A stretch of 64,000 bases of DNA from Sequoia sempervirens (GCA_007258455.2 VDFB02373365.1:219304162-219368161), one strand, 5' to 3'; counted from the stretch's first letter, positions 24,201 to 34,798 are shown. A program made the numbers and translations. Notes: generated from the letters alone by a model not told the origin.

Positions 24201-25140
24201 TCAACATATACACTCTACCCTCTACATTGGAACCTTAACCATAATCAACCATCAACCATATACCCTCTACCCTCAACACTTAATGTCACTCAACCCTAAA
24301 CCTTTAAACCCTAAACTAGCCTTAAACCTTCTACCCTCTACCCTCAATCCTAATCCCTGAACCCTATACAATCAACCCAATACCCTAATCCCTAAATCAT
24401 TAAACCCTCTACATCCCTCTACCCTCAACTGGCCAATACCCTCTTATACCCTCGACCCTAATCCATCAACCCTTAAACCATTAAACTCAAGTAAATTACT
24501 CTCTATGCTAATCACTCAACCATCAACCCTTAATCCCTTAACCCTTAAACCCTCAACCCTCAAACCTTAATCCCTTAACCCTTAAACCCTTGACCCTCTA
24601 CCCTCTACCCTCAACCCTCAAGTAACCTTAAAGTATAATCCTTCAACCCCTATACCCTCTACCCTATGCATTGGACCCTCAACCCTAATCCTTGAACCAT
24701 ATACTCTCAACCCTCTACCCTCAACCTTAAACCCTAAACCATTATATGCTTTACCAGCTCTACCCTCTACCCTATACATTAAACTCCCCTCAACCTTCAA
24801 TTCTCAACCATCAACCCTTAATCCCTCAACCCTTAATCCATCCCTCCCTCTCTACCCTAATCCCTCAACCTTATACCCTTAACCCAATACCCTAAACCCT
24901 AAACTATTAAACCCTCTATGTCCCTCTAACCTCAACCCAATACCCTCTACCCTAGTTGACCCTAATCCCTCAACCCTTAAAACCTTAAACCCAAGTAAAC
25001 TCTCTACCCTAATCCTTCAACCCTCAAGTACCCTTTACCCTCTACCCTCAACCCTAAACCCTTACACCCACTACCCTCTACCATCTACCCTATCATTAAA
25101 CTTCCCTTAACCCTTAATTCTCAACCCTGAACCCTTAATC
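21262..25140. repeat. Degenerate telomere-like heptamer array 3 (about 3.9 kb)
   Basis: Almost the whole interval is built of heptamers related to the plant telomere unit CCCTAAA: CCCTCAA, CCCTCTA, CCCTATA, CCCTTAA and CCCTAAT. The C-rich strand is always the plus strand. Superimposed is a longer pattern: phrases such as CTATACATTGGACC, CCTCAACCATATACCC and TTAAACCCAAGTAAATTACTC recur many times at intervals of roughly 150-400 bases. The array therefore grew by amplifying longer blocks as well as single heptamers. It is interstitial, heavily diverged and holds no gene. Confidence 0.95.
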
Positions 25141-25146
25141 TACATA

Positions 25147-25337
25147 AAGCACTATGGTAAAGATGAAATTTTCTTTGTTTATGATTCTCTAGAGGAATAA
25201 ATGGGTATATACAAAGGGAATGTTGGTGACAGTATGGATCTTGTCACACAAATTTTTGCATTTCATGTTAAATACAATGAAAAATCAAAGGCAATAGATC
25301 TTTTAATGCAAGTGAAATGTAGGCAAGCAATTGAAGG
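25147..25337 (+). pseudogene. Short coding-like fragment, family unknown
   Basis: One frame reads HYGKDEIFFVYDSLEE, a stop, then MGIYKGNVGDSMDLVTQIFA and YNEKSKAIDLLMQVKCRQAI before a double stop. The composition is protein-like, but no family is recognisable. It lies directly between the telomere-like array and the 12-bp minisatellite. Confidence 0.3.
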
Positions 25338-25340
25338 CTA

Positions 25341-25679
25341 GTGAATATTGGGGAAGGATTTTTTGTTCTAACACCCTTAATCCCTACTGGATCAAAAAAA
25401 TTAGGCATTAAATTAGGTGCTAAAGAAGGTGCTAAATTAGGCACTAAAATAGGATCTAAAGAAGGTGCTAAAATAGGTGTTACATTAGGCACTAATATGG
25501 GCACTAATATAGATGTTAATCTAGTTGCTAATTTAAGTGTTAATCTAGGTGTTACTGTAGGAATTAATTTTAACACTAATATTGGTGTTAATTTTGATGT
25601 TACTATGGGTGCTACACTAGGCGTTAATTTCAACGCTTATTTTGATGCTTATTTTGGCACTAATTTGTGCCCGAATTAG
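25341..25679 (+). repeat. 12-bp minisatellite, open in both strands, encoding a tetrapeptide repeat
   Basis: From about 25405 to 25670 the sequence is a degenerate 12-bp tandem repeat of the type GGTGCTAAATTA. The plus frame (112 codons including TTG/ATG-type start choices) therefore encodes a four-residue repeat: glycine or aspartate, a small residue, lysine or asparagine, then a hydrophobic residue. Examples are GAKLGTKIGSKEGAK at the start and GVNFDVTMGATLGVNF near the end. The repeat moves from lysine-rich to asparagine-rich along its length. The minus strand is also open over 25268-25633, as expected from the period. Whether either strand is translated is unknown; a pure minisatellite is the simplest reading. 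Confidence 0.8.
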
Positions 25680-25718
25680 CACCTACTTGTCCTGGTTGGT
25701 GCAAAAAATGAAAAAAAA

Positions 25719-25776
25719 ATGCCATCACAAAAAATAGTGCCAAATTTTCAAAAAAATGGAGGAAAATACATTAAAA
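25719..25776. repeat. Right flank repeat of telomere-like array 3
   Basis: Direct repeat partner of 21211-21268, sharing TGCCATC, AAATTTTCAAAAAA and AAAATACATTAAA in order. Confidence 0.75.
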
Positions 25777-25837
25777 TAGTGAATGGAAGCAAAAAAGGGA
25801 GCTGATCATAGGGATTTATTGTAGTGATATAAATAGA

Positions 25838-26204
25838 TATCTCTCTTTCTCTACCATATCTCTTTATAATATCTCCCCATATGTACCTCTCCCTACCTCT
25901 ATCTATATAAATTCCTTTCTCTATATTTATATCCCTCCATATCTCCCTCTCTCTTTGTGTCCCCCGCTTTCTATCTTTATTTCTCTCTCTCCCCCTTCTC
26001 TCTCCATTTCCATCTCCATAATCTCTATCTTCATCTCTATCTCTCTCTCTATATATCTCCTTACCTCTCCTTACATCTCTTTATCTCTTTCCCCTCTATA
26101 TTTCCCACTATATATCTCTCTCTATCTGTTATATATATCTCTCCCTATATATATATATCTCAACATCTCTCTCACTTGGACACACACACTCCTTGTTTCT
26201 CCTT

Positions 26205-26254
<50 letters not shown>

Positions 26255-26258
26255 TTCA
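25838..26258. repeat. Pyrimidine-rich microsatellite, left half, ending in (TA)n
   Basis: CTCT, CTAT and CCCTCTCT tracts, with a perfect TA run at about 26206-26251. The same kind of tract resumes at 32705 beyond the copia element, including the CACACACACTCCTT and TTTCTCTCTCC phrases. The copia element therefore split an existing microsatellite. Long open frames here are artefacts of low complexity. Confidence 0.9.
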
Positions 26259-26594
26259 TGTAGAAGTTGAAAAACCCAAGTTCACAATCCCCAAGAATTT
26301 CCTGCATGAAATAACCTATCACAAGAAAAAGATATACAAAACCAAAAATATATTCTACAAAGCCTCAAATGAGAAGTCTATATTCATGGGAATTCTCAAA
26401 ATTGATATTATTTTACAATGAAAATAAAATATTCCTAAAAGGAAAAGTAAGGTAACTGTCACATGCAAGCATAAATGCATTATGACATGACGAATGAATG
26501 AGAGACCCTATGTAACTAACAACTAAAGATAGCAGCTAGGAATCTATCACCTAAGTAAACTTATTATGGTGTAAATAATTAATTTACACCAACA
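26259..26594 (-). repeat. 3' LTR of the minus-strand copia element
   Basis: 336 bases, TG...CA on either strand, about 85-90% identical by eye to 32383-32704. It contains one insertion (GTCACATGCAAGC) absent from the other LTR. Confidence 0.92.
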
Positions 26595-26603
26595 CCCCCC
26601 CAT
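26595..26603 (-). promoter_or_regulatory. Polypurine tract
   Basis: On the minus strand ATGGGGGGG lies directly before the 3' LTR start TGTTGG. This is the normal site for plus-strand DNA priming. Confidence 0.8.
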
Positions 26604-27077
26604 AAGTGCATCTTAGGGAGAAGCAAATTATTATGCAAAAGATCCAAAAGATGAGTCCTAGAAAAAAAAGGCCTGATCAGGTACTCATTTACAAATGCAA
26701 TGTAAATTAAATGAAATAGGGTAAAGGAGAAAACCACATGGGAATAAAAATCCTCCCCAAAAAGATGTAGAAAATATAAGTGATGAAAGATGGAGAACTC
26801 CATAAGACCCCCCAAGGACACCATCCATCATGAAGATACATGAAAGATCCCCCCATATGAGAGGAATGAAAAGACCACATAGCCCTCCCAAAATGAAGTA
26901 ACTCCAATAAGACTGAAGAAACCACATCTCCTGAAAGAAGTGAGAGGCTGGCCGCATGAATGCAATCTATGAAGGTGGAAAAGGTGCAGCCCAAGATGTC
27001 TCCAATGAAGTAGATGAGACCTTAACCAATGAAGAAGTCAAATATGGTGAAAACTCAAGAGTATCCTTGAAAGATGG

Positions 27078-27399
27078 CTAATCAACAAGCTCATGTTGCA
27101 CTGAAACAAAAGTATCCACATCAATAGCCATAGAAGTGTCAACAACAACAACAAGAGGTGGAGGAGATGGAATGGAAATCTCAAGAATAGGATTGGAAGA
27201 AATAACACAACTGTCCAAGAAACCAAATGTCTCCTCTGAATGATGATTCACACTAGAAGTGTGAGGAATAGCTGTAGGAATAGAAGAACCAGTATTAGAA
27301 AAATCTACAAAGGAATATAACCAAGATGAGTGATCCACCACCCCAATAGCAATAACCACTCTACTCTCCAAGTCTCTAATGATAATAGAATCAGGTATG
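27078..27399 (-). pseudogene. Copia pre-integrase linker, distal part
   Basis: The minus strand reads PDSIIIRDLESRVVIAIGVV then DHSSWLYSFVDFSN. This is the continuation of the stretch after the copia protease that leads to the GAG-pre-integrase domain. It is separated from its upstream part (ending near 30193) by the nested insertion at 27400-30187, with a one-base frame offset between the two. After SFVDFSN the frame turns to a serine- and proline-rich sequence and ends at 27078 with no integrase, so the rest of pol is deleted. Confidence 0.7.
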
Positions 27400-30187
27400 T
27401 GTTGGAGTTATGGACATACACTGAGAGGGGGGGTGAATCAGTGTCAAAATTTTTTCTACTTTGACTAAGATTTTTAATTATGATTTCCTTTTCTTTCAAC
27501 AATAGAGTAGAGTAATCACTTTTGAAAGCACAAAGATATGACAACATCAACTCAGTCTATTAGACAACTTATGAAAATATGATTTGAGTGAGATATCTTT
27601 CATTTTCAAAAATAGAGCTCAGATTTGATCTCAATATTACTCTGATTAATGCATTCATGAGTTGAATGTAATCATTCATAAACAAAATTGAGAATAGTAA
27701 TAATCCCAACAGTGAACTGAAACAACAACACAAGAAAGCAGTGAGCACATAGAAGAACAAGGAGACAAAAGATTTGCTGAGTGGAAAATCGTCCTGGGGT
27801 AGAAAAACCACTCCTAAACTGCCTTACTAGCTTAATCTTCAAAAACCACTATTAGCAATGCCTTATAGGCTAATTTTTGAGCACCAACTCAAGGAGCACC
27901 AACCCCTCATTTTGAAACACCAATTTCAAGGAGCACCAACCCCTCATATTATTTTCAAAACAATAATAATATCAGAGGATCTCTTAGTTTTTAGTTAAGC
28001 TCATAACTCTCTGCTTTGTTACCTAATGCCCTAGGAACAATATTCTAGAATTACAACAAGAGTGCTTTTATTGTTTTCAACACTGGTATTTATTTACATT
28101 TCAAGTATGTTTGTTATGAAGAAATCTTCAAAAAGTGGTTTCCACAAGATTTTGAAATTCTCTTGCTGATTTTTGAATATGAAGCTGAATAATGATAGAC
28201 TATAGATGATGGTAAAAATCAAGAGTAACACTTATCCAAAGAGCTGCAAATCATCCATTATTTCAAAAATGAAACTGCTCAAAAAGGAAACTCAATGAAT
28301 ATTCTACCATGTAACGGTTCTGAGATTCGATGCCAATCCATGATGTCGGCCATAGTGTTTGAGTCTTCATTAACCATTCGCTAAGACATCCAAATAGTTC
28401 TGCTGACGACAATTAAATCACTAGTTATTCCCCTTAGATATCACTTTCATCGTGACCCATTAGAGTCGGGGAGAAGACATACCGAATACATTATGTCACA
28501 CCGAGAGCCATGTGTTATGTTCTTTCCAATCGTTGAGACATAAGCAAGTTTTTCACCGAGATCCCCTTTTCATTTCATTCACTATCACTGTAACCTTTTG
28601 ATATTAGAGAGACATCTTGTAGACAAGTCTTTGTTTTCCCGAGAGCCCCCGTGATCAAACATGTCACCATGATAATTTAATACCTATGCCAAAGGCAACT
28701 TTATCGCTGTCAGTCATCCCTCTGTTTGTCGCTGTGACATTCTGCTGTCAGGGAGATGTTATGTAGATTTCATTATGTTTCACCGAAAGACTTTATCCCT
28801 TGTAAGTCATTGTAACATAATGGTTATCTCGCCGATGCATCCTTCTATCTTATGAGGGTCGCTATAGCATACCATCATCGGGGAGACCTCTCATAGAATG
28901 CTTGAGTCATACCGAAAGTCACCAACCATCTTGTGTGTCATTGAGAAAAAAATGATCCTATGCAGACAAAGACCTTTTGTGTTCCATCGGCGAGACTGGA
29001 GGTCACTCGCCGAGACCTCATGCCAAAAACCCTAACTCTTACTGAGTTGTATGCCTTTATGTTTTCAGTCGGTATACGAATTCAAACTTTCCAAGACCTT
29101 TCTTCAAGCTCATGAGTCATACCGAAATGTTCCTTTTGTTTTATGCATCACTGAGACATATGAATGTCAGGGAGACCTCTTGGAGAGCACACTATGTCAT
29201 ACAAAAAATATTTATCCACTCTGAGTCGCTGAGACAATACCAACCTCTCGCCGAAAGCCCCACATAAGACTTAGTCGGCAAGACCCAACAAAGTCATTGA
29301 GACATTACTCTGAATATCATTAACTCATACCGATATAACCTTTGTGCACAAGTTAGTAAGACACCATGAAATCACTATGACATTTCATCGAAGCCACAAC
29401 CTTTGCCAATAAGACCTTTGGGTGCACGGTTGGTGAGACAATATGTCTTCGGTGAGACCACATACCGAATACAACACTCTTGCCAATATGATCCTTTTCC
29501 TTTAGTCAGTGAGACAAAGTAAGTTCGCCAAGACATTACAATGAAGAGAAACCTTTCGCTGATGAGCACCCTTTGTTGCCAGTCAGGGAGACATGATGAG
29601 TTTGCTAAGACATTATATCAATGCCACAACTCTTGCCGATATGTTCTTTCTTGTGCCGGTCACCAAGACACTAAGTGCTCGATGAAACAACATGCTGATA
29701 AGGATTTCTTATGCCGATGAACCTCCTTATGTATTAGTCGATGAGACCCGACTCATTCGGTAAGACCTCTCAGCGGTGAAAAATACTTATGTCGATAGAC
29801 ATTTCCTTTGTCACCAAAACCACATGAATGTCACACTGAAAGCTACCTGTATGTAAAATAAAATCATCATGACATTATAAATGTCTTGCCAAAAGGAAAC
29901 ATAGGCATTTATCAGAAAAATGGATTGGGGAGACGCTAACATTTTCACGTCGAAATGTTCTTTTTCTATCATTGAAACAAAGTACAAATAAGATAACCAG
30001 AGACCGCATGAAGCTCACATTGATTAGTACCATAAGATATTAAAATTTTGAATGTAAACTATCCACTGAATGCCAAGACAAGTAAACCAAATAGACAAAA
30101 CTATACCAAGATAAAGTATGAGAAACCAATCTAAAACTATCAACAAGTAGAATCAACTGAAAGGGATTTTGTCATCAAGGACAAAAG
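27400..30187. mobile_element. 2.8-kb insertion nested in the copia element
   Basis: It starts TGTTGGAGTTATGG at 27400, soon followed by CTGAGAGGGGGGGTGAATCA, and ends near TTTTGTCATCAAGGACAAAAG. It is bounded by GTATG (27395-27399) and ATATG (30188-30192), a possible 5-bp target-site duplication with one mismatch. Copia coding resumes on each side, which places the insertion precisely. The TGTTGG start is LTR-like, but no TG...CA pair and no internal direct repeat was found. Its class (solo LTR, truncated LTR element or other) is open. No coding region is recognisable inside. Confidence 0.65.
28320..29960. repeat. CpG-containing CGAGAC-like degenerate motif field
   Basis: Within the nested insertion, short motifs such as CACCGAGA, CGCCGAGAC, CCGAAAG, GTCGGTGAGAC-like and TCGGGGAGACCTC recur every 15-60 bases for about 1.6 kb. 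The segment is visibly richer in CG dinucleotides than the surrounding sequence. No clean unit length is evident. It has no coding potential that I can identify. Confidence 0.7.
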
Positions 30188-30192
30188 ATATG

Positions 30193-30500
30193 ATCACAAC
30201 TAAAATCCAACAATGTGAACTCCACAAATCTCCCATCGTCACCATGTGTGATCTAATAAATGGAAAGAAGGTTGTTTGTCAAATGAGGAACACACAAGAC
30301 ATCCTAAAAAGTGTTTTCCCCAAAACTAATAGACCCCTTCCCTGTGACACTCATGTAACTATTGTTTCCCATCAAAATAAGAGACATAGAACAAGGTTGA
30401 AAGGAAGTGAAAATATCTTATGAAGCTGCCATATGATGAAAATCTCCTGAATCTAGAAGCCATCTCCCTAATCCATGACCTGAAAAAGCACAAAGAGAAT
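30193..30500 (-). pseudogene. Copia aspartic protease region (proximal)
   Basis: The minus strand reads GRWLLDSGDFHHMAAS near 30450, corresponding to the copia protease LDSGASHHM motif with DSG intact. It continues GNNSYMSVTGKGSI and DVLCVPHLTNNLLS, the usual order after the catalytic motif. Stops occur after AAS and before DVL. The protease would release the structural and enzymatic proteins of the element, but the gene is broken by the insertion at 27400-30187. Confidence 0.85.
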
Positions 30501-30639
30501 GTCCCTTATTGTCTGATGAGGTATGCAAATTAGTTGTACCTATGTTAAGTTACTTTGAAGAAGAAGAATGAGAGGAATAAGATGGTGCAGACATCCTAGA
30601 AGGCAAATCAATTTGATGTTTCTTAAGAATATTATTCAA

Positions 30640-31415
30640 CTCATCAATGTCCTTCCCTCTTGCAATATGTACATGTAACTTTCTCCTTCTTAGATGATTT
30701 CCCCTTAGAAGAGGAGGATGAATCTAAGGACTCCTTTTGTTTCTATTTCTTTCCTTTTCCTAAAGAAGCCTTCTGCTCTTTTTGCTCTTTCTGCTCGTGA
30801 AGAAATAAGTGCCTGAGATGATGAAGAAGGTTTCACTGTGCCCATTTTGGCTAACTTAGCTTTCTCTCAAGTGAGAGATGAAGCAAAATCATCAAGAGAA
30901 GGAATAGTGAATCTTGTACAAGAGCATCTTGAGTGGCATAAAAGGTAGAGACAAAAATTGAATATTCAGGTCCAAGCTTAGAAAGAATGGACAATATCAA
31001 ATAAGAGTCTTGCTTCTGAATACCACACTGTGACAACTGAAAATGAAGAGATTTGATTTTTGTGAAGAACTCCTGCGTGTTGCCAAAATATCTAGGATTT
31101 AAGCTAATCTCCAACTAAAAAACCTCTCATTGTATCCTACTTCCCAAATAAAGACTCTAAAGTAGTCAAAGTTTGATTTGGAGAAGTATAAGACTCAATA
31201 TGAAAAAGAAGGCCAAGAAAAATAGATAGACATAAAGTACCATAAGCTTCATCACATCTATTAAACCATTTTCTCTTTTTAGCAGCATCTGTGTGTTCAT
31301 CTTTAGTACCCATGGTCATCCTATACAATCCCTTGTGCTTCAAAAGAATCTCCTTTTCTTTTTTCCAGCCAAAATAGTTGAATGGAGTAAGGGGTGAAAT
31401 ATTTTTTGAATCCAT
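30640..31415 (-). pseudogene. Copia gag with zinc knuckle
   Basis: The minus strand starts at 31415 with MDSKNISPLTPFNYFGWKKE. It continues through KKRKWFNRCDEAYGTLCLSI to a stop, and resumes LNPRYFGNTQEFFTKIKSLH and KLGPEYSIFVSTFYA (30851-31114). This is the UBN2-type gag domain of plant copia elements, the nucleocapsid precursor. A half zinc knuckle, CTYCKREGH, follows near 30660-30690 and then a frameshift. The start is the ATG after a leader of about 970 bases from the primer-binding site. Confidence 0.88.
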
Positions 31416-32370
31416 GATAATACAATAGTATAGACTCTCAAATGCAAAAAATAATCCTCTATGATCTTAAAAAAAATCCTGATTACACGTTTCCCAAGAA
31501 AATAACCCAAAAAGAAAAGGTTGAGTTCTAAAAAAAAAAATTAGATACTTGGAGAAAAAAATCAAAAAGCACAGGGCTGAGATCTCTGAAGAGGATAGAA
31601 CTAGCTTTCCAATTCAACTTGAATTGAGAAAAATTGATAAACAAGGAAAAATTTATGCTCTCCAGAGTGAAAACAACAACTTTGACTTTAGAGGTAGAAA
31701 AAGTATTAAAAATGCAAAATAAAAAAATCACACTAGCACCACTGGATAGAGCATCAAACCAACTTTCTGATGATATCTCATTTTTGAAAATTGGACTCTA
31801 TATGCTCAAGATATGACCATTTTAATAAAAACGCTCATTTAGGATTTAAACCAAACATTTTATTAGTTTAAAGATTAAAAAATTCATAAAATATTCAGTT
31901 GTACCTTCATGGTACAAAAACTGAGGTAGCAGAGAAATAAAAAATGGAATGAAAATTGAGGCAGCTCAAAAATGATGTAGAATCTTAAAAAATATGACAC
32001 AAAAATCGATGTGTATGTATGGATCTGTACAATCGTACAGATTTTTTGGCAATTTTTTTTTAGATTCTCAAAGAACACTAAAAAATCAATTTTTAGAAAA
32101 CCCTACCATATTTTATATGAAAATAGGGATTTTTAGGCCTTCTGAGTGCATCGATGAGGTCTAGTTTTCCCTAGTATGAACTATTTGAGAGATAAAGGTC
32201 AAAATTTCTCAAAAAAAGATGGAAAACTCCTCTAATTTGGAAAAAAAAAGCCCAAAAAAATAGGCTACCCCCAGGTTCAGGAAAAATATGCCTAGATTGA
32301 AACCCTTGCACCAAAAAAAAACTATAAGGAAAATATCTTTGAATCTCGAACAAGAAGCTACAGGTCTGAA
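31416..32370 (-). other. Untranslated leader of the copia element
   Basis: AT-rich, with no coding match, between the primer-binding site and the gag start. At about 955 bases it is long for a copia leader. Confidence 0.6.
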
Positions 32371-32382
32371 GCTCTGATACCA
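32371..32382 (-). promoter_or_regulatory. Primer-binding site, initiator tRNA-Met type
   Basis: The minus strand reads TGGTATCAGAGC directly after the 5' LTR, the standard plant copia primer-binding site. Confidence 0.93.
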
Positions 32383-32704
32383 AGTAGAAGTTGAAAAACC
32401 CAACTTCACAGTCCCTAAGAATCACCTGCATGCAATCACTTGTCACAAGAAAAAGATATACAAAACCAAAAAGATATTTGGCAAAGCCTCAAGTGAGAAG
32501 TGTGCATTCATAGGAATTCTCAAAAATGAGATTATTTTACAATGAAAAGAAAAGATGCCTAAAGGGAAAACAAAGGTAACATAAATGCATTATGACATGA
32601 CCAATGAATGAGAGACCCTATGTAACTGACAACTAAAGATAACAGTTAGGAATCTATCACCTAAGTAAACTTATTATGGTGTAAATAATTAATTTACACC
32701 AACA
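32383..32704 (-). repeat. 5' LTR of the minus-strand copia element
   Basis: 322 bases, paired with 26259-26594. The inner terminus reads CT instead of CA on the minus strand, a point mutation at the edge of the primer-binding site. Confidence 0.92.
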
Positions 32705-33770
32705 TCTCACTCACTCACACACACACAGTCATCGTTTCTCCCTCCCTATCTCCATCTCCATCTCCATCTCTATCTCTATCTCTCTCCCTCTCTATTAATG
32801 TTTTATATAACCTCCTTTATCTATCACTTTTCCCCCCTCTATTTCTATCTTCCCATCTCTCCCTCTTCATCTCTATTTATATCTCATTACCTATCTCTCT
32901 CTTGTTTACTCCATATCTCCCTCCATCTATCATACTCTCTCTTTATATATATCCCTCTCTATATATATATCACTTCCTATATCTTTATATTTATCTCTCC
33001 ATCATCCCATCTTTCAATGTCTCCCTCTTTCTATCTTTCTTTCTTCCTATCCCTCTTCCTCTCTTCTTCCATCTCTCCGTTTATATTATATTCTCCCACT
33101 CTCTCTCTCTCTCTCTCACTCTCTTTCCTAAATTATATTTATCTCTATCTCTCCTTTACATCTCTATTTTTCCTCTCTCCCTCTCCTTATCACTTCCTCT
33201 TTCTATATCTCTCTACTTCTCTCTCCTATCTCTATTTCTCTCCCTCCATCTACCTATCTCTCTATCCATTTGTACATGTCCATCCCCTCTCTATCTCTCT
33301 CCATATTTCTCTTATTCATACACACACTCCTTATTTCTCTCTCCCTATCTATAGCTCTATCTCTATCTCTATCTCTATCTCTCCATATTTAAATTTTTAC
33401 ATGTATCTCCCTCTATCTCTATCTTATTATCTATCCATATCACTCTATCCCTCTATCTTTACCTTTCTCTACCCCTCTCTATATATCACTTCCTAACTCT
33501 ATCTTTATATTTCTATCTCTCCCTTTTTGATTCTCTCACTCTCTCCCCCTCTCTATATAGTTATCTCTTCCATCTTTACTTATCCTTTTGTACTTTGTCT
33601 TTATCTCTCCCTCTCCTTCTCTCCCTCTCCCTCTCCTCCCTCTCCATCTCCATCTCTATTTCTAACTTCCTCTAAATCTCCTCCTCACCCCTATGTTTTT
33701 TCTCTCTTCCCCCTAGTATCTCCCTCTATCTATCCCCATATCTCCCTCTCTCTCCCTCTCTCCCTATTGA
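32705..33770. repeat. Pyrimidine-rich microsatellite, right half
   Basis: CTCTCT, CTATCT, CCATCTCC and TATATCTCTC tracts for about 1.07 kb, with CACACACA near 32717 and again near 33323. It continues the tract interrupted at 26258. Long open frames rich in serine, leucine, isoleucine and tyrosine are low-complexity artefacts. Confidence 0.9.
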
Positions 33771-34344
33771 GAACATTACATGAGCCTATTGGTAATGGGG
33801 CCTTATTACCTTCCTAATTCAAAGGCTTTGTTTTAGTTGTGTTTGAATCCTTATAAGTAGATGAATATTTTATTTCAAACTATCACTTCTCCATTGAGAC
33901 GTTTGTTGCACAATCAACATCATTTTCTAAATATCCTACCAATTGATCTCATGCATACTACACAAATATATGTAAAAAATAAGCCAAAATATTCTCTAAT
34001 TGACCTTCTCCACTTAAACATTTACATTTTAAAAAAAATGAAAGTGTAAAAAAATCAAAATTCCTTAATTTTCCAAGACATGGAAAAGAGATCACTTAAA
34101 TATACATTAATCGATATAAAATTAAGTTTCAAAACTCATTAGCTAAGATAATTATTAAGAATAATTAGTTCATGTTAAACATCACTAATCCTTAAGCTAC
34201 CAATGCAATGCTCTATAAAAAATTAATATTTAAAACACCAAGTAATGTCGGTATGGTAGCAGTAGAAATATTATGTGTCTATTTGTGTTGGAAAGATTTA
34301 AAAAGGAAAAATACTTGTACAATTGTTAACACTAAAATTTCAAG
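33771..34344. other. Spacer, no gene seen
   Basis: AT-rich spacer between the microsatellite and the DUF247 remnant. Confidence 0.4.
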
Positions 34345-34798
34345 TACGATCAAACTATGGAAAAACCACCATGCCCTTGAACCGTAAGTCATGAAAAAAT
34401 CTACTAGCAGCCCAACAAAATCACCCCATAGATGACGATGTCTATGGAAAGCTAGACCTTTCTACCACTTTTAATTGTGGTAACGATTTATAGATTCAAC
34501 AACTTCATTAATAGATTCGCACCTGGGAATTTTTTTGGGCGTTGTAACATAGAATTCCAAAGCTTAGTGATATCTTCATCATTTCCAAGCTTGCCAGTGA
34601 TGATGTCCTCATGTCTCAACAAACCTACATCCTCACTAGTGTATATCAGGTCATTCATTACAATGGCATACCTTCTAATGGGTTTCTGCTTGTCTTGGGA
34701 GAAAATTTCCAAGGAAATCAAGTTTCTAAGAATGACTTCCGATCTGTCATCTACTTTCAACTAAGGAAAATACAATGTGGAATTCTTCTTGTTGAAAT
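34345..34798 (-). pseudogene. DUF247/UPF0481 plant protein, C-terminal part
   Basis: The minus strand reads LKVDDRSEVILRNLISLEIF, RRYAIVMNDLIYTSEDVGLL, RHEDIITGKLGNDEDITKLWN and more weakly EVVESINRYHN below 34510. This matches the conserved C-terminal half of DUF247 proteins: D.T...LRNLIAFE, Y..FMD.LI.T.EDV.LLR, GI....LG.DEEV..L. The family is plant-specific and usually ends in a membrane segment; most members lack a known biochemical role. The upstream part lies at 39739-39813, on the other side of the copia element. One in-frame TAG precedes LKVDD, and decay increases below 34490. Confidence 0.85.

Larger units (their letters stand above)
26259..32704 (-). mobile_element. Minus-strand Ty1/copia retrotransposon (6446 bp) with nested insertion
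   Basis: LTRs at 26259-26594 and 32383-32704 are clear direct repeats. On the minus strand the 5' LTR begins TGTTGGTGTAAATT. A TGGTATCAGAGC primer-binding site (tRNA-iMet type) directly follows it. A polypurine tract, ATGGGGGGG, precedes the 3' LTR. Flanking bases TTTCA (26254-26258) and TCTCA (32705-32709) look like a 5-bp target-site duplication with one mismatch. The inner end of the 5' LTR has CT in place of CA. Gag and protease remnants are present; integrase core, reverse transcriptase and RNase H are missing, so the copy is defective. Confidence 0.92.

Noticed and set aside
24618..24800. Minus-strand frame with a VEG repeat
   Set aside because: A by-product of the telomere-like heptamer array.
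21262..25140. A true chromosome end
   Set aside because: Units are heavily diverged and the sequence continues on both sides into transposon-rich DNA, so the array is interstitial.
25955..26421. Open frames rich in serine, leucine, isoleucine and tyrosine
   Set aside because: They lie in CT/TA microsatellite; absence of stops follows from composition, not coding.
26579..26994. Overlapping minus-strand frames that look like hydrophobic proteins
   Set aside because: They fall in the non-coding 3' part of the copia element and are U-rich on the transcript strand; no conserved motif.
32798..33817. A 232-codon open frame and overlapping frames
   Set aside because: Same low-complexity pyrimidine tract, with no domain or start context.
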